Below are positions 28,501 through 37,100 of a DNA stretch of 64,000 bases, in pieces. Both the position numbers and the translations under genes were made by a program. The stretch is taken from positions 94,533 to 158,532 of the forward strand of contig CAZBIC010000014.1 in NCBI GenBank assembly GCA_964491875.1, read 5' to 3'. Every line of letters begins with the position of its first letter. The first letter of the stretch is position 1. Source of the stretch: JADJPG01 sp964491875 (GTDB lineage: Bacteria; Verrucomicrobiota; Verrucomicrobiia; Limisphaerales; JADJPG01). The notes beneath the pieces were generated by a model. It ran no database searches. It was not told where the DNA came from and saw only the letters and a program-made list of their open reading frames with translations.

Positions 28501-28735
28501 AATGCTTCGTGAGCAACGGCTGCACATCGCGCACGAAATCCACTGGAGTAACGGCAGCGGGAGGCAAGGGCGCGGGCGATGAATTGCCAACGGAGGTCTT
28601 CTCCGCTGCCACGGACCAGGCAGTGGCAAGCACTACAGACATAAACGCAGCAAGCGAGTTCCGGGAAATCAGAAGACGACGACGCCTTGCGGCGAAGGCT
28701 GCTTCGGCTCGACCGATGTATGCACAAAAATCCAT
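25556..28735 (-). CDS. PSCyt1-DUF1549-LamG-DUF1553 cytochrome c-like protein
   Basis: A 1059-residue exported protein. Order: signal/membrane segment (about 22-44); planctomycete cytochrome C-type PSCyt1 domain with one haem motif CASCH (79-83); DUF1549 (PSCyt2), beginning near HWSLQPV and including CARCHSHKFDPIPQEEYF; a LamG/concanavalin-like insert (marker IVYRADNSIAVYRNGEPYG); and C-terminal DUF1553 (PSD1) with NPLPARVMVNRVWQFHFGQG and the final LLNSTEFVYVR. Such proteins are always paired with DUF1501 and are thought to act in the periplasm; the reaction is unknown. The start is set at 28735: the ORF remains open upstream, but that part reads through the antisense of tRNA-Arg and is not protein. 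Residues 182-213 are encoded by a palindromic repeat inserted in the linker before DUF1549. Confidence 0.88.
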   Translation of the reverse strand: MDFCAYIGRAEAAFAARRRRLLISRNSLAAFMSVVLATAWSVAAEKTSVGNSSPAPLPPAAVTPVDFVRDVQPLLTKHCASCHGPEKQKGGWRVDIRATALKGGDSGPAFVAGKSAESHLIQLVAGTDPDKVMPPKGDRLTPEQIGLLRAWIDQGATWPDDGKSARTRSEHWSLQPVPASVVSESVISDQLAKHERARKPGKRATGSLNTDSLVTSPIDAFVAARLATNGLALSREADRVTLIRRLSFDLTGLPPSPEEIDAFVASKSPRAYEELVDRLLASPHYGERWARHWLDTVRYTESQGFEYDRLRDNAWHYRDYVVRSFNTDKPYDRFMKEQVAGDVLEPAKSDGIVGASLLVCGPWDEAGSSQANVTQRAITREEEMEDLVGTVGQTFLGLTVNCARCHSHKFDPIPQEEYFRIKSVFDGVKHGERGIASPSEVKSREETIERLKREMAEAQDLVSRLEADSWKRAAAKRTTLANEAGPRAFLRWDFDDAKRHSAAGELKGGAVIEGGRLKLPKEGAYFQSAPLPVEIREKTLEAWVSLADLKQGGGAAISLESDDGGVFDAIVFGEREPRKWTAGSSAFARTKDLGAPEETAGPGVFVHMAIVYRADNSIAVYRNGEPYGTPYTPSGKLQRFEAAKSRVLIGLRHTGGGRPWLTGEIKRASLYDRALTDAEVATSFRSSGLSIPQEEIFADMTAEQRAQWDAARLTVKQARERLNAMKPLPVSYVGKREQPKPTRRLRRGDVTSPEEVVSAAGLSAVADLEFDFGLAPDAPEAQRRLKFADWLADARNPLPARVMVNRVWQFHFGQGLVSTPNDFGVSGARPTHPEFLDWLAAKFVESGWSVKTLHRLILNSATYKQSSAGNEKALQVDADSQLLWRFPPRRLEAEAVRDAMLAASGQLNRDIGGPSYRPFDVLKFPANAYVPVDKIGPEFNRRTIYRMNVNSGKEPLLDAFDCPDPSVKTPRRGVTTTPLQALGLMNNSFVQRQAAHLAERALKESRNDLSRSIHTAYRLALGRAPTKAEARRAVAAAKDRGLKNVCWALLNSTEFVYVR
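28097..28190. repeat. Palindromic repeat element inserted in-frame in the DUF1553 gene
   Basis: Left arm 28097-28123 and right arm 28164-28190 are imperfect inverted repeats. Read outward-in, both start CAGTGAATCAGT, differ at two bases, share TCAGTGA, and end in CAGT with one indel. A 40-base GC-rich spacer separates them. The element is open in the host gene frame and codes for residues 182-213, a low-complexity segment (SVISDQLAKHERARKPGKRA...). The paralogous gene at 59571-61973 has only a ~17-residue linker here. Confidence 0.7.
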
Positions 28736-28902
28736 TGCGATGTGTCGTAGCGGCGAACTGATGGGCTTATTGACGAGCAGAATCCGCGAATCGAAGAAAA
28801 AATTCACCAACTTCTTTGCACTTCGCTTAGCAAACCAACCGGGGACACAAACTGATTGCCGAAGGCAAAGGCGTCCGATAACTTCCGAACCGCTGCCAGA
28901 GT

Positions 28903-28979
28903 GCGCGCGTAGCTCAATTGGATAGAGCGTCGGCCTCCGAAGCCGAAGGTTGTGGGTTCGACCCCCGCCGCGCGCACCA
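28903..28979 (+). tRNA. tRNA-Arg (anticodon CCG), CCA encoded
   Basis: Full cloverleaf by eye: acceptor GCGCGCG (28903-28909) with CGCGCGC (28969-28975); D stem GCTC/GAGC; anticodon stem TCGGC/GCCGA with loop CTCCGAA, anticodon CCG at 28937-28939; five-base variable loop; T stem GTGGG/CCCGC with loop TTCGACC; discriminator A and encoded CCA to 28979. It reads CGG arginine codons. Its 3' end is one base from the stop of the convergent gene at 28981. Confidence 0.97.
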
Positions 28980-28980
28980 C

Positions 28981-30198
28981 TTACTTTCGAACACTCCCGT
29001 TCCAACGCGTCATCGCACTTTCGAGATTGGCTGACTGTTTCTCAATCTCGGAACTGAGTGTTCGAAACGTTTCCGCGGTCCGTTCAGATTCGAAGCTTAT
29101 CTGACCAGAGGCCGCATGGAAAATCCAGTTGCCCTGATCTTCTGCAAGAATCTGAAGGAGACGTCGGGTCAAATCCCCACGTCGCTCCGCATTCTCAATG
29201 AGTTCGAGTGCGAGGATCGCTCTGATGGGATCTCCATCCGTCTGGAAGGACCGAAGTTCTGCATCGATGTAGAGGCGGTCAACACCTGCTTCTGTCAGCA
29301 TCCGCCGATAGTGGTCGGCCGGCGCGGAGAAAAACGCCCTCGCCTCCTTCAACATTCTTTGACTTTCCGACAGTTGACTCCCGGCCGCTGAAAACGCACC
29401 GGAACTTCCCACCCGCTGCGCCAGCAGAGCCTGGCGCTGAAATTGGACCGCCCGGTTGATGCTCTGAATCGATCGATTTGCCGCTTCGTCCAGCTTGGCG
29501 AGAGCTTTCTTCCAGCGGCTGGCGCGGACGGTCAGATTCCCCTCCTCGTCTTCGAGAGCAGCCCAACGCAGGGCCGGATCGTCCTTGCCCACTCTGCCGT
29601 CGTTCTCCATTTCTTCTAAACCGGCCCGCACGGTTTCCACGGTCGCGTGACTCCAGTCAGGAGTCAATTCGATGGCGCGTCGATCCAGTGCCGCCACTAC
29701 GAGGCCTTGGCGGAGAATCTGAATTTGATGAACATAAAATGCGCAGTGCTTTAGCACGCACAGGATGATTTCGTCCAAATTCCGGTCCGTACCGAGCCGC
29801 TCCGATTCAATCGCCAGATGGAATTCAGTGAATCGCTCCACGGTCAAGCGGGTGGCCCCATTCACTCCTGTACATTCACGGCAGACGTCGCCCAACATTC
29901 CGGCAATGTTCACTTGCGGGTTCTTCGCCGCCGCGGCGACCGGCCCTCCGAACGCTTGAATCATCTCCTCGTGCTGCCTCACGAGGCGATCCTGATCCTC
30001 CCGCTGGTCCGCCTGCATCCGTTCGTCGGTTTCAGTATTCCAAGCCGACTCGCGGGCTACGAGATGCAACCGGTGGCGGGCTTCGAGCTCACTCGCTCGA
30101 TCCCGGTATACAGCTTCAATTGCGAACACACCTCCCATGGTAACGGCAATGAGCACCAGCAGCACTGTGGCAACGCGGGCGGTGACAGTCATGGTCAT
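28981..30198 (-). CDS. Unrecognised membrane-anchored protein (405 aa)
   Basis: I do not recognise this family. One N-terminal transmembrane segment (VATVLLVLIAVTMGGVFAI, about 9-27) is followed by a long, charged, mostly helical region, likely periplasmic, with coiled-coil character around 30-80 and 215-300. It has four cysteines, two of them close together (GDVCRECTG near residue 105), which could bind a metal or form a disulfide. It is the second gene of a minus-strand pair, 27 bases after the neighbouring membrane-anchored gene, and ends against the tRNA-Arg. Two ATG codons (30198, 30192) are possible starts. The pair may encode one envelope complex; that is inference from arrangement and shared architecture only. 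Confidence 0.65.
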   Translation of the reverse strand: MTMTVTARVATVLLVLIAVTMGGVFAIEAVYRDRASELEARHRLHLVARESAWNTETDERMQADQREDQDRLVRQHEEMIQAFGGPVAAAAKNPQVNIAGMLGDVCRECTGVNGATRLTVERFTEFHLAIESERLGTDRNLDEIILCVLKHCAFYVHQIQILRQGLVVAALDRRAIELTPDWSHATVETVRAGLEEMENDGRVGKDDPALRWAALEDEEGNLTVRASRWKKALAKLDEAANRSIQSINRAVQFQRQALLAQRVGSSGAFSAAGSQLSESQRMLKEARAFFSAPADHYRRMLTEAGVDRLYIDAELRSFQTDGDPIRAILALELIENAERRGDLTRRLLQILAEDQGNWIFHAASGQISFESERTAETFRTLSSEIEKQSANLESAMTRWNGSVRK

Positions 30199-30225
30199 AA
30201 GGGCGGTGATGTTCTAAATCGCGGC

Positions 30226-31197
30226 CTAGAACTCCAGCGGCATCACGGGATCCGCGCTGGAGCCCCGCCTTGCCTTTCCGGAGATCCGTGCGGTCGACAA
30301 GGAATCCTTCTCCACATTCGCAAGACGAAGCACCGATGCTTCCGGCAAGCCTGCCCAGTCAGCGACTTGGTTGATAGCCGAGCCCGCAACTGAAATCCTG
30401 TAGACGCTGCGCATCACTAGTTCTCCCGTATCTCGCAATGCCTCCCTATCTTCAGCGGATGCATTCGCGGGAACGGGCGTCTCCGTAACCGCACGATTGC
30501 AGCTGACGGAAACTCTCTGGATACCCCGCGACCCGCAGTACACCAGCAACTGCCGGATCAATCGTGAGGAGACGGATTCAATCTCGCGACGCATCGACGC
30601 CATCGAACGATGGCGGGTTACCCCGCCCACCTCGTCAAAAACCACTGCCGATAAATTGAAAGCCATTCGGATGCCGAACCCGGAACCTATCGGGCTTACC
30701 TCGATGCGAGATCCGGGCGGCGACGCCATGGCAGCCACCTGTTTGATCGCTTCGGCTGCATCCACCGCCGAATCAGCACCGACCCGCTTCATCTTGAGCA
30801 TCGTGGATTCCATCGGAGAAGCTGCCAGCGCTGGATCTTGAGCCAGGCGACGCTTCCATTCTTCCAAGTGGACTTGGTAGGCAAGTTCGCCCGAGAACAG
30901 CCGCTTGTTCGCGAGCCGAATTCGATGAGCCGCCTCCTGTTCACGCACGAACGCTCTTCGCTCCTGTCGCTCATAGCTGACTGCCTCGTCGTGCGCTTGT
31001 TCAGCAACGTCAATCTCCGCGAGCAGGCGCGATTGGACCGAGTTCAGCTCCTTTTTGGCGCGGAGGTATCCGACCCCCAGCATGACGAACATCACCGGCA
31101 GAAGCAGGAACACTGCGAACTGAATTCGAATTCCAGCCCCAGTCCGGCATCCTTGCCGCGACAGCATCGAAAACTTCCCCAAGTCGTCCGTATCCAT
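30226..31197 (-). CDS. Unrecognised membrane-anchored protein (323 aa)
   Basis: I do not recognise this family. A cytoplasmic N-terminus of about 24 residues is followed by one transmembrane segment (IQFAVFLLLPVMFVMLGVGYL, about 25-45) and a long Glu/Arg-rich helix (46-120) with coiled-coil character, then a mixed alpha/beta region rich in Ser and Arg. It sits upstream of the 405-residue membrane-anchored gene with the same topology, so the two probably form an operon. The start at 31197 is not supported by a clear ribosome-binding site; an ATG at 31167 (MLSRQG) with GGGGAAG upstream is an alternative. Upstream lies the terminator of the VPDSG-CTERM gene, so this pair must have its own promoter or depend on read-through. 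Confidence 0.65.
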   Translation of the reverse strand: MDTDDLGKFSMLSRQGCRTGAGIRIQFAVFLLLPVMFVMLGVGYLRAKKELNSVQSRLLAEIDVAEQAHDEAVSYERQERRAFVREQEAAHRIRLANKRLFSGELAYQVHLEEWKRRLAQDPALAASPMESTMLKMKRVGADSAVDAAEAIKQVAAMASPPGSRIEVSPIGSGFGIRMAFNLSAVVFDEVGGVTRHRSMASMRREIESVSSRLIRQLLVYCGSRGIQRVSVSCNRAVTETPVPANASAEDREALRDTGELVMRSVYRISVAGSAINQVADWAGLPEASVLRLANVEKDSLSTARISGKARRGSSADPVMPLEF

Positions 31198-31270
31198 GAC
31201 GACGCAGGTGTAGCCGCGGCCGTCGTATCGTGTCCAGCCCCCAATTCACCACCCCCGATGACCCGAAAAC

Positions 31271-31302
31271 AAAAACCCCGCCCGGCGTCAGCCAGGCGGG
31301 GT
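31271..31302 (-). terminator. Intrinsic terminator of the VPDSG-CTERM gene
   Basis: On the minus strand, ACCCCGCC pairs with GGCGGGGT with an inner GGC/GCC extension around a four-base loop, followed by TTTTGTTTT. It begins 18 bases after the stop codon at 31320. Confidence 0.85.
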
Positions 31303-31319
31303 GCGAATGTCGCCAAAAC

Positions 31320-31928
31320 TTAGAGCTTCCGGCGCAGCAAGCCCAGGCCACCCAACGCGAAGCCCAGCATCGCGAACGTCATGCCGCCATCCGGCACACG
31401 ACTCGACTGTTCCGCCCTGACACCAGTAAAGACGAACATGTGATCGTTGAAATCACGGTCGCTGCTGCTGAAAGGCACGATGTCTTCAAAGCCAACTAGT
31501 ATCCCGTTCGGAATACCATAGGTGCCGGCGGTGAAGATCGACGCCTGCGCGTGTTCTTGCCCGTCCGAGTTCATCGTCGGATCGGAGAACACCGAGTATG
31601 AGTAAGGGCTGCTGACGGACGGACCATCACCGCCGCCCGTGGCAACTCGAAGCTCAAAGACCAGGATGTCTCCGATGTTCGCGTTACCCAGGAAGAATGC
31701 GGTTCCCGGAGCAGTCATGTGGTTTTGAAGGCCGTAGTTGCCTTGCGAAATGTTTTGCACCATCAAGCCGAGGTCGCTGCCGTAGCCGGCAGACTGGCCG
31801 TAGAAGTAGGCGGTAATGGGGCCGGTGCCCGTGGCGGTGAACGTGAGGGCTGAGGCCGACGATACGCCGAGCAGTGCAGCAAAGGCCCCGGCAGCAACCA
31901 AGCCCAATCTATTTTTTGTCTTTATCAT
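31320..31928 (-). CDS. DUF4114 protein with VPDSG-type C-terminal sorting signal
   Basis: A 202-residue exported protein. The signal peptide MIKTKNRLGLVAAGAFAALL is cut near SSASA/LTFT. The late segment VGFEDIVPFSSSDRDFNDHMFVF is the hallmark of DUF4114 (an acidic FEDxxxxxDxDFNDxxF patch, possibly calcium binding). The C-terminus is a sorting signal: VPDGG, a hydrophobic stretch (MTFAMLGFALGGLGLL) and RRKL. This is the verrucomicrobial VPDSG variant of PEP-CTERM, with Gly in place of Ser. The ATG at 31928 begins the signal peptide; the ORF upstream of it lacks coding character. It is monocistronic with its own terminator, and divergent from the NIL-domain gene. Confidence 0.88.
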   Translation of the reverse strand: MIKTKNRLGLVAAGAFAALLGVSSASALTFTATGTGPITAYFYGQSAGYGSDLGLMVQNISQGNYGLQNHMTAPGTAFFLGNANIGDILVFELRVATGGGDGPSVSSPYSYSVFSDPTMNSDGQEHAQASIFTAGTYGIPNGILVGFEDIVPFSSSDRDFNDHMFVFTGVRAEQSSRVPDGGMTFAMLGFALGGLGLLRRKL

Positions 31929-32245
31929 GTGTAGTTCCGATTTTTGTCTTTCGTCGTCCACTCGATAAGCGTCATCCCTTTCCAGCAATGTGTGGATTCC
32001 CTCAAAGTAGCACCGCATAGCCAATGACACCGCTGGGAAAGTGTATCGGAAATCACCGCCATTTCGCCCAGTGTTTCCCCTATGACACATGCCTGTTTAC
32101 TCCAGCGGTTATCCTCGCGACCGCCCGCCGGAAGTGATTCAACCATTCGAAGGCGGACTCGCAACCTAAGTCCATCCACGGGAGATGGATTTTTCAACTC
32201 AACCTCGACCAACAACCCCTGTCCGTGCTTACCTGTTACCGCTCT
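31929..32245. other. Divergent intergenic region (317 bases)
   Basis: Separates the VPDSG-CTERM gene (minus) from the NIL-domain gene (plus), so it should hold promoters for both. I see no convincing promoter boxes, repeat or RNA structure. Open frames extending into it from either side lack coding character. Confidence 0.5.
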
Positions 32246-32473
32246 ATGGCAAAAGAATCCAAACGCTACTGGCTCACTTTCGACGCGAAGACGGTCCGCC
32301 GTCCCATCATTCATGAGATGAGCCGCAAGTTCGATCTCGTGTTCGACATCCGCAGCGCCAACGTCACGCCCGAGATGGGATTGATGGCGCTCGAATTGAC
32401 CGGTGAGTCGCAAGACATCGACAACGCCCGCAAGTGGCTCGTCAAGCAGGGCATTCAGGTCAACCCCATCTGA
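32246..32473 (+). CDS. NIL domain protein (75 aa)
   Basis: A 75-residue protein consisting of a single NIL domain, the small ferredoxin-like ACT-related fold found at the C-terminus of methionine ABC transporter ATPases (MetN) and in some ferredoxins. Marks: RYWLTFDAKTVRRPIIHEMS, a central IRSANVTPEMGLMALELTG, and the end ARKWLVKQGIQVNPI. Alone it is probably a small regulatory or sulfur-amino-acid-related protein. The start MAKESKRYW at 32246 fits the domain edge. The gene ends 22 bases before the aminotransferase start, so the two are likely co-transcribed; a link to methionine or sulfur metabolism is possible but inferred. Confidence 0.82.
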   Translation: MAKESKRYWLTFDAKTVRRPIIHEMSRKFDLVFDIRSANVTPEMGLMALELTGESQDIDNARKWLVKQGIQVNPI

Positions 32474-32495
32474 GCCGTCGAATCCTGCCCGGCCC

Positions 32496-33671
32496 ATGCC
32501 GCCAACCGCCTCCCGTCTTCAAGTCTTCACCGAGTCCGTCATTCGCGGAATGTCGCGACTCGCCAGCCGCCACGGCGCAATCAATCTCGCGCAAGGGTTC
32601 CCGGACTTCGATCCGCCGGAGGAACTGCTCGTCGCCCTCGAACGCGCCACGCGCGGGCCGCATCATCAATACGCCGTCACCTGGGGTGCGCCGCGTTTTC
32701 GCGAAGCGCTCGCGCGCAAGATCACGCGGTTCAGCGGCGTGCCCATTCATCCGGACGAACATCTCGTCGTCACCTGCGGCAGCACCGAGGCCATGATGGT
32801 GGCGATGATGACGGCGTGTAATCCCGGCGACAAAGTCATCGTCTTCTCGCCCTTCTACGAGAACTACGCGGCCGACGCGATTCTCTCCGGCGCGCAACCG
32901 ATCTACGTTCCGCTCCGCCCGCCGGACTTTGATTTCTGCCTCGATGAACTGACGCGCGCCTTCGAGCATAAGCCCAAGGCGATCGTTGTCTGCAATCCCT
33001 CGAACCCGACCGGCAAGGTCTTTTCACGCGACGAGCTGATGCAGATTCTGCGACTCGCGGAACAGCATGACACGTTCGTGATCACCGACGAGCCGTACGA
33101 ACACATCGTGTTCGAGCCGCGCCAGCACGAATACTTCGCCGCGCTGCCTGGCGCCTTCGAGCGGACCATTACCTGCAACTCGCTGTCCAAAACGTATTCG
33201 ATCACCGGGTGGCGTCTCGGTTACGTGCAGGCCCCGCCACAGGTCATCGCGCAGGCGCGGAAGGTGCATGATTTTCTCACCGTCGGCGCCGCCGCGCCGC
33301 TTCAGGAAGCCGCCGTCGCCGGACTGGAACTGCCCGACAGTTACTACGCCGGGCTGCGCGACCTCTACACCCGCAAGCGCGACGTGTTCCTTCCTTACCT
33401 GCGCGAGACCGGCCTGCCCTTCGCCGAACCCCAGGGCGCGTACTACGTGATGCTGGATATTTCATCGCTTGGTTTCGCCCGTGACCACGACGCCGCTGAA
33501 TGGCTGGTTCGCGAGATCGGTGTGGCGGGTGTGCCCGGCTCCAGTTTCTTCCGCGAACCCGAGCATCGCTACGTCCGTTTCCACTTCGCCAAGCGCGAGG
33601 AGACGCTCCGCGCCGCTGGCGACAAGCTGGTGCGCCTTGCCGAAATTGCCGCGAGCCGGAAGCGGGGCTGA
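32496..33671 (+). CDS. PLP-dependent aminotransferase class I/II
   Basis: A 391-residue fold-type I aminotransferase. Seen in order: INLAQGFPDFDPPEELLVAL at the N-terminus, the phosphate-binding TCGSTEAMM, the CNPSNPTGKVFSRDEL stretch, ITDEPYEHIVF with the PLP-ring Asp, and the Schiff-base lysine in NSLSKTYSITGWRLGYV (Lys232). The Arg binding the substrate carboxylate is near the C-terminus in YVRFHFAKRE. The profile resembles the kynurenine/methionine/aspartate aminotransferase group (the QGFPDF and SKTYSITGWRLG motifs), but the exact substrate cannot be read. The ATG at 32496 is 22 bases after the NIL gene; the in-frame ORF upstream overlaps that gene and is rejected. If the NIL neighbour signals methionine metabolism, a methionine aminotransferase role is plausible. 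Confidence 0.88.
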   Translation: MPPTASRLQVFTESVIRGMSRLASRHGAINLAQGFPDFDPPEELLVALERATRGPHHQYAVTWGAPRFREALARKITRFSGVPIHPDEHLVVTCGSTEAMMVAMMTACNPGDKVIVFSPFYENYAADAILSGAQPIYVPLRPPDFDFCLDELTRAFEHKPKAIVVCNPSNPTGKVFSRDELMQILRLAEQHDTFVITDEPYEHIVFEPRQHEYFAALPGAFERTITCNSLSKTYSITGWRLGYVQAPPQVIAQARKVHDFLTVGAAAPLQEAAVAGLELPDSYYAGLRDLYTRKRDVFLPYLRETGLPFAEPQGAYYVMLDISSLGFARDHDAAEWLVREIGVAGVPGSSFFREPEHRYVRFHFAKREETLRAAGDKLVRLAEIAASRKRG

Positions 33672-34153
33672 TTCGCGGACTCGCCAGCTTTTCGCCCGAT
33701 CGACGCAAGTCATCTGTAATAGTGCGGCGTGAAAATCGTTACTGCATTCCAGCAGGGTTTCTGGCATAAACCATCGCAGCCATGGATGGGGAATGAATGT
33801 CCATTAACGGACGACCTAGCAGCCATAAACCTCAAGCTCTGACAGGAAAAACTGACTTTTAGCGCATGACTGTTTCCCGGGCAGACACAGTCCCTTTTGG
33901 TTCTCCCTCTTCGCGACTCCATCGCGACGCAGGTGTCGTGCTGCTTTCGAATACCTGCCTGACCTGAGCTGTTACCGCCATCAAAGGGAGAAACACCCAA
34001 CCAACTGTTCAACCGAACATGAAAATCCTTCTTCGACTTTTACCACCCGTTGCGAATGTGCTAACGCCCGAACCAAGACCTCAGCGTCACGGCGCAAACC
34101 AACGATGCGTTCTTTCGTCTCATAAATGTCCTTAACCAGTCACAAGTAAGTCC
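33672..34153. other. Intergenic region (482 bases)
   Basis: Between the aminotransferase and the secreted protease gene. No coding sequence with normal composition is visible; a minus-strand open frame at 33710-34012 lacks a ribosome-binding site, signal or family marks. A short near-palindrome (GTCCATTAACGGAC, 33799-33812) is the only structure noted. It may hold the promoter of the protease gene. Confidence 0.5.
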
Positions 34154-37100
34154 ATGAAGCCTTCGAGACCAATCCACCAGGTCGTACGAACAATCTGCAC
34201 TGCGCTCTTCGCAATAACGCTGCTTCAAGTCCTACCGGCGCGGGCTGTGGTCGCGCCCGCACCAGATCGTGCATTCGGCACGAACGTCGCCGGGCAGAAC
34301 ATCATCGTGCAAATGCAGAACGAAGCAGGCAATCCCTTGCTCGCGACCGTGGTGTATCTGGGGAACTCCGATCCCGACGCCCAATTCGGATCCTGGACAG
34401 GCACATTGATCTCCTCGAACTGGATCCTTACCTGCGCCCACGCGCTTCAAGGAACCGACGGTCAGGGCACCGGCATAAACGTCGCCGATCTTTCTTGGTA
34501 CTCGCCGAGCATTCCTTACGAAGTGGACGGTCACGAATTGATTGCGGAGTTCATCGTGCATCCCAACTGGCGGAGCAATCAATACTCCGCGGGATTCGAT
34601 ATTGCACTCATGCGACTCGCTCATCCAATTACCGCGACACATGTCTATCCCCGTCTGCCCAAGAATCCTTTCCAAGCGCCGACGTCGGTAGTGTTTGCAG
34701 GTTACGGGATGTCGGGTGATGGCGACACGGGCCAGACCGCGTCACCGCCATTTCCCACGCTACAGACCGGCATCAACACCTTCGATGGCTACGGTGGGAC
34801 CCTGCTCCGCAATGGCTACAACGAGCCAAACCTTGATCACCAGAACCGCAGCCTGAACATCGCGTTGATGGACTTCGACAAACTCGAGCGGCGCATGTTT
34901 CCGTGCAACGCCTTCGAGACCGTTGCCTTGGCAGACTTCAGCAGCATGGGCGCGGAGAACACCAACAGCAGTCGCGTCTACGATCCTTGCGCCGCCAATG
35001 GCCAGACGACCGCGCCGGGCGTTTTCGCCACGGACTACAACGATTTCCTGCCCGCCAGTGGCGACAGCGGCGGACCGGCGTTTGCATGGAATTACGCGCC
35101 GTTTCCACCCGCCAATGGCTACTATCTGAACGGCGCACTGACCGTGGTCGGGGTTGGCTCATCGGTCGCCTATGGGAACGCCAACTTCAAATCGCGCTAC
35201 GGCGACGTCGCGACTTACACGCTCGTGGAACCGTATCTGAATTGGATCTACGACGAAGCGGAGGAAGTGGGTAATCGCGACACCGACGGCGACGGCACTT
35301 CTGACCGCGATGAGCATGTCCAAAAGACCGATCCTCACGACGCGAGTTCCAAACCGGGCGGCTTCCTCCGCGTGCCGAGCTCGCTCGAATGGATTTACGA
35401 CTACAGCGTCGTGCAAGCTTTCGACGCGGCGGTGCAGGACTTCGAAGTCCTCTCCGTCACCGAACAGCCCGACGGCCGGAGCGAAGTTCGTTTCACCCTC
35501 AGCGCCTTCAATCCGTCGTTCATCACCTACCGCGAGCCGTCGGCAACCATCGAATCAGTCCCGGAAGGGTTCAGCCTCAAAACTGATTTCAATGACCGCC
35601 TGCTTCGCTTCGCCAGTGATCTGACACCACAGGCAACCATTCCAGCGGAGAACTCGGCGGTGGTGATCGTCGACGCGCCGGCCTCGACCGCGGCCGATGA
35701 GTTCCTCGCCAGCGCTGCTTTGTTCGGCATCACGATCGACGCCAGCGAGTATCCGGAGTTCGGCACGAACGTGCTCGTGCTCGATTCCACGTTCGCCGCG
35801 AGCCGCATCCGGATCGATGGTTTCGGATACTGGATCAGCAACAGCCCACCGGACATTCACTCCGTGCGGCCCGGCTGGCTCGCGATTCCCGGCGACGATT
35901 TGCCGACGAATGTGATTACTTATCTGCCACCGTTCCTTACCGCGTTTGAAGTCGTGCAAATCCAGACCAACACCGCCGGCGAGATCGGTTTGAAGCCCGG
36001 CACAAACGATTTGAACTGGTTGAGGTGGCTGCGCAACGCGAGCTTCAGCCAGAAGTCCATTGGCCTCGGCGACTCTGCGCAACCACGGGAGATCGGCTCA
36101 CACCTTCCGCCGACCCAGGTGCTGACCAACGACTCGGGCGATGCCATCGACATTCCGGAAAACTCGCCGCCCTTCGACGGATTGTTCAACAACTTCGAAG
36201 TCGACACAGGCGTTTCGATGAACGCCTCCGTCGGCCTCGGCAAGCTGGACGCGGATGTAGACGTGAAGATCCGCGACTCGAAGCCTTCGCTCCGACTCAA
36301 GCTCATGGCGCACCCGCAATGGACGGCCACCCTCCGTGCGAATGCCACCGCAACCTTCCCTCGCACTGAGCGCGAGATCTTCGACAGCATTCTTCCGCCA
36401 GGGGATCCGTTCCGGATTCCCATAGGCCCATTTACAGTGACACTCAGTTTGAGCGGGCGCATGTATCACGGCGCGCAAGGTCACGCGAAAGCCGGCACCG
36501 AAATCACCTTGAGCCAGCAATCAGACTTCACGGCCACCTACGTAATCGACGGCGGGCAGAGTGATTTTGATTACACATGGGATCCGCAGCCGCTCGATCT
36601 CACTTCGCCGCAGCTCAACCTCACCGCCGCGATGGGCGCGAGGCTCTTCGCCGGAGTCGAGCTGGGTGCAAACATCAGCTTGAAGAGCGCCGAGATTCCG
36701 CTCGGCTCTGCCGAAGCCGGCGCTTACCTGGAGCCCTACGCCCGCTTGGAGGTGCATCCGCTCACCGGTCCGAGTTGGGCGCTCTACGCCGGTGTTGATG
36801 CAGGCGCCTACGCCAAGGCACGCCTGCTTCTGGTTCCCGTACTGGACAAGAAGTATCCGATTCTAATTGAGGAGAAGCTGGTTCAAGGATCGTCGATCGC
36901 CGCAGCGGGGACTCTGTCCGCCGCGGGCGGCTCGCCCGGAACGAACGCTGCGAACGTGATCGGTACAGACAGCCGTTGGTCGAAGTTCTGGCCCGACATT
37001 CGTTCCGTCGGCATCGGTTACACCGATCGCACTGGTCTCGGCATGGTGCTCAACGAGTCCGGCAACGCCGTGGTCGGCGCGGTCGGTCCACAGGGAACCC

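Noticed and set aside
28736..29005. Upstream extension of the DUF1553 protein by 90 residues
   Set aside because: It translates the antisense of tRNA-Arg; the true start is the ATG at 28735 with a signal segment.
33799..33812. Short near-palindrome GTCCATTAACGGAC
   Set aside because: Imperfect, single copy, and no nearby gene signal supports an operator.
33710..34012. A 100-residue minus-strand open frame in the gap before the protease gene
   Set aside because: No ribosome-binding site, no signal peptide, no homologous motif, and composition unlike the neighbouring genes.
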